This document shows positions 1-4,638 of a DNA stretch of 9,021 nt, in pieces. The notes under the pieces are model-generated. The model was not told the origin of the DNA. It was given only the letters and a program-made list of their open reading frames with translations, and ran no database searches. The position numbers were made by a program, and so were the translations under genes. Source of the stretch: an uncultured Alphaproteobacteria bacterium (GTDB lineage Bacteria > Pseudomonadota > Alphaproteobacteria > CAAHEQ01 > UBA3637); assembly GCA_947305835.1 (NCBI GenBank), contig CAMZEQ010000019.1:1-9021 (forward strand). Direction: 5' to 3'. Each line of letters opens with the position of its first letter. The first letter of the stretch is position 1.

Positions 1-25
1 AATAAGTTTCACGCTTTTATATTTT

Positions 26-55
26 AATCCCTCGCTTATTGGCGGGGGATTTTTT
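26..55 (+). terminator. Rho-independent terminator of an upstream gene
   Basis: The arm AATCCCTCGC (26-35) pairs with GCGGGGGATT (42-51), with one T-G wobble and a 6-nt loop, and the stem runs into a T tract. This is the classical layout of an intrinsic terminator on the plus strand. It probably ends transcription of a gene to the left of the window and insulates the exported-protein gene at 179 from it. Confidence 0.8.
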
Positions 56-57
56 AT

Positions 58-87
58 AGCGCGCGCTGCTTTGCGCTTATCGGACTC
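58..87. repeat. GC-rich palindrome followed by first copy of a 17-nt repeat
   Basis: Positions 58-67 are the perfect 10-bp palindrome AGCGCGCGCT. The stretch 71-87 reads TTGCGCTTATCGGACTC and matches 1230-1246 at 15 of 17 positions and 1215-1231 at 14 of 17. The palindrome stands out in otherwise AT-rich surroundings. Function is unknown. It could belong to a dispersed intergenic repeat family or be the left boundary of the segment that carries the exported-protein gene. Confidence 0.5.
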
Positions 88-128
88 AAATTACTGAAGA
101 ATTAAAAGAAAAACTACAAAAAATACAG

Positions 129-157
129 TTGTAATCCGTCAGAATTTTTGGTAAAGT
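129..157 (+). promoter_or_regulatory. Weak candidate promoter for the exported-protein gene
   Basis: TTGTAA (129-134) and TAAAGT (152-157) are 17 bp apart and each match the sigma-70 consensus at four of six positions. This is the best pair I see upstream of the start at 179, but it is much weaker than the other promoters in the window, so the gene may be poorly expressed or use another sigma factor. Confidence 0.3.
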
Positions 158-178
158 AAAGGAAAAAAAGGAGGATTT

Positions 179-1186
179 ATGAAAAATCTAGCTATTTTAT
201 TATTAACAACGACGATTTCATTTTCATGCTTTGCGTTTAATAAAACGGAGTATGCAAAAGCCGAAGTGAATAAAACCTTTTCTGTACTTTCAACCACACA
301 AACGAAAAAGATGGAGGGTTATTACAAAAACAAAAATTGTGAAAAAGCTATTCAAATTATCAAAGATTCAAATGAAAGTTATTTTTCACTTGGTTTTGTA
401 AATGGTATCTTTGAAGAGGATTTGGAGTGTTTAAAAAAGCAATCAAAAGAAACCATCAAAGAGATACATAGACTGTTGGAACCAGCCCTCTGGATAACAC
501 ACGGAGATGGTGGTGCAAAAGCAGGTGAAAATACTATAGATACATTTTTGAAAAATCCTAGAAAACTTCATGCTAGTTTCTCAGAGAATATTACAGGTTT
601 ATCACTTTTGTCTGGATATTACTACGCAACGGGTGATAAACGTGTTTTTGATGTTATGAAAGCTATTATTCAACAAGCAAAGACTGATTATTGTTTTTCT
701 AAAGCTGATCCTGAAGCTAAACTTGGGGATTGTCCCACTCCAGAGCAGGTAAAATCTGCTGAAAGTGAGTTAAAGAATACACAACAAGATTATGAAGATG
801 AAGGGGCAAGAAAAGCTAATGAGTATTTGAAAAGTTTTTATTTAGAACAAATTGCAAAATCAAAAGAAGAAGGATGTATATATGGTCCATGTCCAGACCA
901 AGAAACTCTTTATTTTGCTGCTGAATTTTTGAAGCGTTATGATACAAACTGGTATAATCAAAATGTAAAAAATTGGATGGCAGAAAAAGAAAAAATTTAT
1001 TTGGTTCGTGATAAAAAAGAGGCCGAGGAATCTGCCAAGCGTATTGCTGAAAACGAACGTAAGCGTGCTGAACGTAAAAAAGCAGATGATGAATTAAGGA
1101 AAATGGGAGTGGATTTAGATGGCGATACAAATAAAATTGGGATTATTATGTACAATCCCAAAACAGGAAAAACACAAAAATTCTAA
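179..1186 (+). CDS. Exported protein of unknown function, cysteine-paired, charged C-terminal helix
   Basis: I do not recognise this 335-residue protein. Residues 1-19 look like a Sec signal peptide: a short positive start, a hydrophobic core (LAILLL) and a probable cleavage after C-F-A at 17-19. The lipobox around C17 is poor, so a lipoprotein is less likely. The mature part has exactly six cysteines (54, 84, 172, 185, 233, 238), which suits disulfides in the periplasm. Two segments resemble each other: G-D-C-P-T-P-E-Q near 183-190 and G-P-C-P-D-Q near 236-241, each with a preceding Cys and a following A-x-x-L/F-L-K. Residues about 263-309 form a long charged Lys/Glu/Arg/Ala helix, probably a coiled coil. 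The tail contains D-L-D-G-D (312-316), which resembles a calcium loop but is not a canonical EF-hand. A strong AAGGAGG at 168-174 supports the start. The gene is visibly more AT-rich than map, gatCAB or uvrA and lies near the 3' side of a tRNA gene, so horizontal acquisition is possible. Confidence 0.85.
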   Translation: MKNLAILLLTTTISFSCFAFNKTEYAKAEVNKTFSVLSTTQTKKMEGYYKNKNCEKAIQIIKDSNESYFSLGFVNGIFEEDLECLKKQSKETIKEIHRLLEPALWITHGDGGAKAGENTIDTFLKNPRKLHASFSENITGLSLLSGYYYATGDKRVFDVMKAIIQQAKTDYCFSKADPEAKLGDCPTPEQVKSAESELKNTQQDYEDEGARKANEYLKSFYLEQIAKSKEEGCIYGPCPDQETLYFAAEFLKRYDTNWYNQNVKNWMAEKEKIYLVRDKKEAEESAKRIAENERKRAERKKADDELRKMGVDLDGDTNKIGIIMYNPKTGKTQKF

Positions 1187-1193
1187 TATCAAT

Positions 1194-1246
1194 AGTCCGA
1201 TAATTGGTGAATTTTTGCGTTTTTCGGACTTGCCATTATCGGACTC
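1194..1246. repeat. Repeat cluster and hairpin downstream of the exported-protein gene
   Basis: AGTCCGATAA (1194-1203) is the exact inverse of TTATCGGACT (1236-1245). With T1204-A1235, a one-base bulge and two further G-C pairs it can form a stem of about 13 bp. Two near-tandem copies of the 17-nt repeat first seen at 71-87 lie inside, at 1215-1231 and 1230-1246. A competing hairpin pairs GCGTTTT (1217-1223) with AAAACGC (1250-1256), enclosing TGCC/GGCA. The hairpin starts 8 nt after the stop codon and has no T tract, so it resembles a 3'-end structure or an intergenic repeat more than an intrinsic terminator. Confidence 0.6.
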
Positions 1247-1271
1247 GGCAAAACGCTTGCGATTAAAAGTA

Positions 1272-1297
1272 AAAGCCCTCGTTTTATCGAGGGCTTT
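1272..1297 (-). terminator. Terminator of tRNA-Arg, possibly bidirectional
   Basis: AAAGCCCTCG (1272-1281) and CGAGGGCTTT (1288-1297) form a perfect 10-bp stem with a 6-nt loop. Read on the minus strand, the hairpin comes 6 nt after the tRNA 3' end and is followed by TTTTA and CTTTTAA, a fair U-rich tail. Read on the plus strand only three T's follow, but the stem is symmetric and may also stop transcripts arriving from the convergent exported-protein gene, for which no better terminator is visible. Confidence 0.8.
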
Positions 1298-1303
1298 AAA
1301 ACA

Positions 1304-1380
1304 TGGTGCGCCTGGCGAGATTCGAACTCACGACCTTCGCCTTCGGAGGGCGACACTCTATCCAGCTGAGCTACAGGCGC
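1304..1380 (-). tRNA. tRNA-Arg (anticodon CCG)
   Basis: The minus strand folds as a complete 77-nt tRNA with encoded CCA. The acceptor arm GCGCCTG pairs with CAGGCGC, followed by discriminator A and CCA. The D-arm contains AGCTGGATA, the anticodon stem TCGCC/GGCGA encloses the loop CTCCGAA, and the T-arm GTGAG/CTCGC encloses TTCGAAT. The loop places CCG at positions 34-36 (plus-strand 1344-1346), which reads the arginine codon CGG. It has its own promoter at 1392-1420 and a terminator at 1272-1297, so it is a single-gene unit. All arms pair without mismatches, so it should be functional. Confidence 0.97.
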
Positions 1381-1391
1381 AAAGCCCCTTT

Positions 1392-1420
1392 ATTATACAC
1401 ATCTTACAGAAAATAATCAA
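1392..1420 (-). promoter_or_regulatory. Sigma-70 promoter of tRNA-Arg
   Basis: On the minus strand TTGATT (1420-1415) is separated by exactly 17 bp from a perfect TATAAT (1397-1392). Eleven nucleotides lie between the -10 box and the mature tRNA 5' end, so the primary transcript should carry a leader of only about five nucleotides. The -35 box lies 5 nt beyond the stop codon of map, which is transcribed in the same direction. Confidence 0.85.
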
Positions 1421-1424
1421 GTTT

Positions 1425-2213
1425 TTAATCTTTATATGGGGGAAAAGTATAACCTTTGGGTGACAAGGTAAAAATTTCATACCCTGTTTCGGTGATGCCG
1501 ATCATATGTTCAAATTGGGCAGATAAGCCCTTATCCCTGGTGACCGTTGTCCATCCGTCCTGTAAAGTTAAAGTATCGCCCGAACCGGTATTGACCATGG
1601 GTTCAACGGTAAAAACAAGACCGGGGACTAACTTAATACCCTTACCGCGTGTGCCATAATTTAAAATATTAGGGGCTCCATGAAAAACACGCCCGCATCC
1701 GTGACCGCAATAATCATGAACAGTAGAAAAACCTTCACTGTTGGCGATTTCTTCCATGGCGGCTCCGATATCCCCGGTTGTTTTGCCCGGGGCCGCGGCT
1801 TGAATACCGGCCATCATGGTTTGATAGGTGTTTTCAACCAAGCGCCGTGCTTTAACGGATGGCTTTCCCACGTAAAACATCCGCGATGTATCGCCATACC
1901 AACCATCCACAATGACCGTTACGTCGATATTAATAATATCGCCGGATTTTAAAATTTTATCACCCGATGGAATCCCGTGACAGATGACATGGTTGGGGGA
2001 AATGCAAGTACATTTAGGATACCCGTGATAACCGCGGCAGGCACTGCGCGCGCCTTTTGAAACAATAAATTGATCCATCAGATCATCTAAATATTCAGTG
2101 GTTACACCGGGTTCGACAAAAGGAGTAATATAATCCAAAACTTCGGCAGCCAAGCGTCCGGCGCGCCTTAGGGATGGAAAATCTTTTAAAGAATAAATTG
2201 TCAAATCTTGCAT
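1425..2213 (-). CDS. map: Type I methionine aminopeptidase
   Basis: Map is a cytosolic metalloprotease that removes the initiator methionine from nascent proteins when the second residue is small. The 262-residue protein is full length and aligns without offset to the E. coli enzyme as I remember it. The five metal ligands fall at D97 (I-N-I-D), D108 (G-D-T-S), H171 (G-H-G), E204 (V-E-P-M) and E235 (F-E-H), and the substrate histidines at H79 (C-H-G-I-P) and H178. It has the bare type I catalytic domain, with no N-terminal zinc or SH3-binding extension. The start at 2213 is supported by that co-linearity and because no ATG, GTG or TTG lies in frame upstream before a stop. There is no properly spaced ribosome binding site: GGAAGA abuts the ATG, and a perfect -10 box lies just before it, which implies a leaderless mRNA. 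Confidence 0.97.
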   Translation of the reverse strand: MQDLTIYSLKDFPSLRRAGRLAAEVLDYITPFVEPGVTTEYLDDLMDQFIVSKGARSACRGYHGYPKCTCISPNHVICHGIPSGDKILKSGDIINIDVTVIVDGWYGDTSRMFYVGKPSVKARRLVENTYQTMMAGIQAAAPGKTTGDIGAAMEEIANSEGFSTVHDYCGHGCGRVFHGAPNILNYGTRGKGIKLVPGLVFTVEPMVNTGSGDTLTLQDGWTTVTRDKGLSAQFEHMIGITETGYEIFTLSPKGYTFPPYKD

Positions 2214-2219
2214 TCTTCC

Positions 2220-2248
2220 ATTATACGCAAAAATTCCCCAAAAATCAA
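2220..2248 (-). promoter_or_regulatory. Sigma-70 promoter of map, predicting a leaderless transcript
   Basis: On the minus strand TTGATT (2248-2243) and a perfect TATAAT (2225-2220) are 17 bp apart. Only six bases, GGAAGA, separate the -10 box from the ATG at 2213, so the expected start of transcription (about seven bases after the -10 box) is the A of the start codon. The boxes are identical to those of the tRNA-Arg promoter. Confidence 0.8.
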
Positions 2249-2255
2249 TTTTTAT

Positions 2256-2465
2256 TTAGGTGTGCGATCCGTTTTTTGGTTCGGATGTGATGATTTGACC
2301 GGTATCATTATCTATAATCAGCCAATTGTTTTGGTTGTTCGGATCGGTTGTCATATGTGGTTGAAAATTTTGGCACATACGCGCAAAAGCGGATTTCATG
2401 CCATTGTTGCAAAGAACAAAATTGGGGATGTACAGTGTGTGCGGATCGATTTTTTTCTTTTTCAT
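2256..2465 (-). CDS. Small hypothetical protein (69 aa)
   Basis: I do not recognise this protein. It starts with four lysines, is rich in Asn, has two cysteines (C19, C31) and ends in a hydrophilic stretch containing N-N-W-L-I-I-D-N-D-T-G. No signal peptide or membrane segment is visible. The case for a real gene is its translation start: AAAAGG on the minus strand lies seven bases before the ATG, and a candidate promoter sits upstream at 2494-2521. It ends only 42 nt before map in the same direction, and no terminator lies between, so read-through into map is possible. It is transcribed divergently from the DUF378 gene at 2581. The competing plus-strand frame has no ribosome binding site. 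A short non-conserved frame remains possible. Confidence 0.55.
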   Translation of the reverse strand: MKKKKIDPHTLYIPNFVLCNNGMKSAFARMCQNFQPHMTTDPNNQNNWLIIDNDTGQIITSEPKNGSHT

Positions 2466-2493
2466 GACTACACCTTTTAAACGAACAAAAATA

Positions 2494-2521
2494 AATATAA
2501 CAACTTAAAATAGAAAAACAA
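2494..2521 (-). promoter_or_regulatory. Candidate promoter of the 69-aa gene
   Basis: On the minus strand TTGTTT (2521-2516) lies 16 bp before TATATT (2499-2494), which matches the -10 consensus at five of six positions. The region is very AT-rich, so chance matches are easy and confidence is limited. Confidence 0.4.
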
Positions 2522-2525
2522 GTTG
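2501..2525. promoter_or_regulatory. Inverted repeat in a divergent intergenic region, possible operator
   Basis: CAACTT (2501-2506) and AAGTTG (2520-2525) are exact inverses separated by 13 bp, a spacing compatible with a dimeric DNA-binding protein. The element lies between the divergent genes at 2465 (minus) and 2581 (plus) and overlaps the candidate -35 box of the former. The arms are short and the context is AT-rich. The rest of the 115-bp gap holds a poly-A tract near 2533-2541 and no confident promoter for the plus-strand gene. Confidence 0.25.
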
Positions 2526-2580
2526 AAAAATTAAAAAAAAATACCCATGTAAAAAATGTTCACTAGTCAAAGGAGGAAAT

Positions 2581-2790
2581 ATGAACTGGATAACAAAAAC
2601 TTGTTTGTTGCTGATGGTTGTCGGCGGATTGAATTGGGGGATGGTCGGATTGTTTGATTTCGATCTGGTGGCTTTTTTATTCGGACCGATGACAATTCTG
2701 TCTCGTATCGTGTATATCGTGGTTGGATTGGCAACTGTTTGGGCGGTTGTTGATTATTTTTATTCGCCCAAAATAATGGTAGAAGAATAA
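2581..2790 (+). CDS. DUF378 family small membrane protein
   Basis: This 69-residue protein matches the DUF378 pattern as I know it: G-x-L-N-W-G near residues 16-20, V-G-L-F-x-F-D-L-V-A near 22-31, then F-G and S-R-I-V-Y-x-x-V-G-L-A near 41-51. Two hydrophobic segments, about residues 7-27 and 41-60, should span the inner membrane. The C-terminal tail is short and acidic. The family is widespread in bacteria and its function is not known. AGGAGG, six bases from the ATG, is a strong ribosome binding site and fixes the start. The gene is monocistronic, with its own terminator at 2800-2824. Confidence 0.88.
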   Translation: MNWITKTCLLLMVVGGLNWGMVGLFDFDLVAFLFGPMTILSRIVYIVVGLATVWAVVDYFYSPKIMVEE

Positions 2791-2799
2791 AGTTTTAAT

Positions 2800-2824
2800 A
2801 CCCGCCCAGAAGGGCGGGTTTTTT
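2800..2824 (+). terminator. Rho-independent terminator of the DUF378 gene
   Basis: CCCGCCC (2801-2807) and GGGCGGG (2812-2818) form a perfect GC stem with an AGAA loop, flanked by A2800-T2819 and followed by a run of T's. It ends the transcript from 2581 just before the gatC promoter, whose -35 box begins at 2826. Confidence 0.95.
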
Positions 2825-2825
2825 C

Positions 2826-2854
2826 TTGACTTTAAAATAAAAAAAGGCTATAAT
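2826..2854 (+). promoter_or_regulatory. Sigma-70 promoter of the gatCAB operon
   Basis: TTGACT (2826-2831) and a perfect TATAAT (2849-2854) are 17 bp apart with an AT-rich spacer, making this the closest match to consensus in the window. The start of transcription should be near 2861, giving a leader of about 20 nt that contains the ribosome binding site AGGAG at 2871-2875. No attenuator or T-box can fit in so short a leader, so constitutive expression is the simplest reading. Confidence 0.9.
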
Positions 2855-2881
2855 CACCCCTATTCAAAACAGGAGTTAAAA

Positions 2882-3169
2882 ATGGCCTTAAATCAACAAA
2901 CAATTCAAAATTTATCGTGGCTCGCGCGATTGAAGTTGCCCGCCGAACGCGAAGGGAAAATTTTATCAGATCTTCAAAGTATTTTAGATTGGGTGGAACA
3001 ATTAAAGGAAGTCAATATTGATGGCGTGGAACCATTGGTATCTGTGACGGATGGAGTTGCGCCCATGCGTGAAGATAAGGTGGCAGAGGGGGATCAACAA
3101 AAGGATTTGATGGCCAATGCCCCTGAATCGGTGCAAGGTTTTTATGTGGTGCCAAAGGTGGTGGAATAA
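2882..3169 (+). CDS. gatC: Aspartyl/glutamyl-tRNA amidotransferase subunit C
   Basis: GatC is the small subunit of the GatCAB amidotransferase and, in known structures, wraps around the GatA-GatB interface and stabilises the complex. The 95-residue product has the usual length and pattern: an N-terminal helix with L-A-R-L-K-L near 14-19, the L-x-x-I-L-x-W-V-E-Q-L helix near 31-41, V-E-P-L near 49-52, the M-R-E-D-K-V element near 61-66, and the C-terminal G-F-Y-V-V-P-K-V-V-E. AGGAG lies six bases before the ATG. It is the first cistron of the operon, and its stop codon overlaps the gatA start (TAATG at 3167-3171), implying translational coupling. Confidence 0.96.
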   Translation: MALNQQTIQNLSWLARLKLPAEREGKILSDLQSILDWVEQLKEVNIDGVEPLVSVTDGVAPMREDKVAEGDQQKDLMANAPESVQGFYVVPKVVE

Positions 3170-4635
3170 TGACAAATTTAACAGATCTTACAATTACTGA
3201 AGCGGCCGAGAAATTGGCAAATAAAGAAATTTCCTCTGTGGAACTGACAAAGGCGCATTTAGATGAAATGGCAAATGCACATGTTTTAAATGCCTTTATT
3301 ACCGAAACACCTGAACGTGCTTTAGAAGATGCCCAAAAATCGGATGAACGTCGCACAAAAGGAGAGGTTTTGGGGGCGCTGGATGGGATTCCGATTGCAA
3401 ATAAGGATTTATACTGTACCAAAGGGATTCGCACAACTGCGGCCAGCAAAATTTTATCCAAGTTTGTCCCTCCTTATGAATCCACTGTGTCACAAAAATT
3501 GATTGATGCGGGAACAGTGATGCTCGGTAAAGTGAATACCGATCAGTTTGCGATGGGCGGTTCCACCATGACCAGTTTCTTTGGCACAACCAAAAATCCA
3601 TGGAATTTGGATTTGGTGCCGGGGGGATCTTCGGGTGGTTCGGCGGCCGCGGTGGCGGCAGGCCTTTGTATGGCGGCCACAGGCTCTGATACAGGTGGTT
3701 CAATTCGTCAGCCGGCCAGTTTTTGTGGAATTACAGGGATTAAACCGACCTATGGGCGTTGCTCGCGCTATGGGATTGTGGCATTTGCCAGTTCTTTGGA
3801 TCAGGCAGGCCCGATGGCGCGTTCTGTCAAAGATTGCGCCTTGATGCTGAATGCAATGGCGGGCTATGATGAAAAAGATTCCACAGTGGCCAATGTGCCA
3901 GTGCCTGATTTTACCAAGGCATTAACGGGCGATATTCGTGGCAATAAAATCGGAATTCCAAAAGAATATCGTTTGGATGGATTGAATCCGGACGTTCAAG
4001 CGACTTGGGACAAAGGAATTCAATTTTTAAAAGACGCGGGGGCAGAAATTGTGGATGTCAGTTTGCCCCACACAAAATATGCACTGCCTGTGTATTACAT
4101 TGTGGCATGTGCCGAGGCCAGCTCCAACCTATCGCGCTATGATGGCGTGCGCTATACCACACGTGTGGAGGGCAATTCCTTGGATGAGCTTTATGAAAAT
4201 TCCCGCACAGATGGTTTTGGGGATGAGGTGGTGCGCCGTATTTTGCTGGGTACTTTCGTTTTATCCGCAGGTTTTTATGATGCCTATTACACCCGTGCTC
4301 AACGCGTACGTCGTTTGATTTATAATGACTTCATGGAAGCCTTTAAAACGGTGGATGCTTTGTTGGTTCCAGCGGCGCCAACCCCAGCTTTAAGTGAAGC
4401 AGAAATGAAAAACATGAAACCGATTGATGTCTATGCAGGTGACGTATTCACAACACCGGCCAGTTTGGCGGGTGTGCCAGGGTTATCTTTGCCTGTTGGA
4501 TTGTCCAGCAACGGATTGCCCATCGGCTTACAAGTGATTGGCAAGCACTTTGATGAAAATACGGTTTTCCAAGTGGCAGATGTGCTCGAAAAAGCTGCCA
4601 ATTTTGATCAAAAACCCCATCATGTGAAAGGATAA
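3169..4635 (+). CDS. gatA: Aspartyl/glutamyl-tRNA amidotransferase subunit A (amidase)
   Basis: GatA is the amidase-signature subunit that hydrolyses glutamine (or asparagine) and sends the ammonia through a tunnel to GatB, where Glu-tRNA(Gln) or Asp-tRNA(Asn) is amidated. The 488-residue protein is full length. The Ser-cisSer-Lys triad is intact: K79 in I-A-N-K-D, S154 in P-G-G-S-S-G-G-S, and S178 in D-T-G-G-S-I-R, at the same numbers as in the S. aureus enzyme as I recall it. The C-terminal part keeps the family's P-A-S-L-A-G-V-P-G-L-S-L-P and G-L-Q-V-I-G-K. The ATG overlaps the gatC stop by one base, and the gene ends three bases before gatB. Base composition matches its operon partners, and there is no sign of damage. 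Confidence 0.98.
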   Translation: MTNLTDLTITEAAEKLANKEISSVELTKAHLDEMANAHVLNAFITETPERALEDAQKSDERRTKGEVLGALDGIPIANKDLYCTKGIRTTAASKILSKFVPPYESTVSQKLIDAGTVMLGKVNTDQFAMGGSTMTSFFGTTKNPWNLDLVPGGSSGGSAAAVAAGLCMAATGSDTGGSIRQPASFCGITGIKPTYGRCSRYGIVAFASSLDQAGPMARSVKDCALMLNAMAGYDEKDSTVANVPVPDFTKALTGDIRGNKIGIPKEYRLDGLNPDVQATWDKGIQFLKDAGAEIVDVSLPHTKYALPVYYIVACAEASSNLSRYDGVRYTTRVEGNSLDELYENSRTDGFGDEVVRRILLGTFVLSAGFYDAYYTRAQRVRRLIYNDFMEAFKTVDALLVPAAPTPALSEAEMKNMKPIDVYAGDVFTTPASLAGVPGLSLPVGLSSNGLPIGLQVIGKHFDENTVFQVADVLEKAANFDQKPHHVKG

Positions 4636-4638
4636 AAG

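Noticed and set aside
816..1130. 104-aa minus-strand open frame within the exported-protein gene
   Set aside because: It is antisense to a frame with a signal peptide and strong ribosome binding site. Its His/Phe/Leu-rich composition is what antisense of Lys/Glu-rich coding sequence gives.
1209..1220. GAATTTTTGCGT shared between this spacer and the map promoter region (minus strand, about 2225-2236)
   Set aside because: It is a 12-nt, AT-dominated match with different surroundings and no consistent position relative to promoter elements. It is probably chance.
1119..1463. 114-aa plus-strand open frame overlapping the tRNA
   Set aside because: Its middle is the well-known artefact from translating the complement of a tRNA gene (G-A-P-G-E-I-R-T-H-D). 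It also has no ribosome binding site and overlaps the 3' end of the exported-protein gene and the start of a clear tRNA.
2208..2480. 90-aa plus-strand open frame opposite the 69-aa gene
   Set aside because: It starts inside the 5' end of map, has no Shine-Dalgarno sequence and covers the map promoter. The minus-strand frame has a better translation start.
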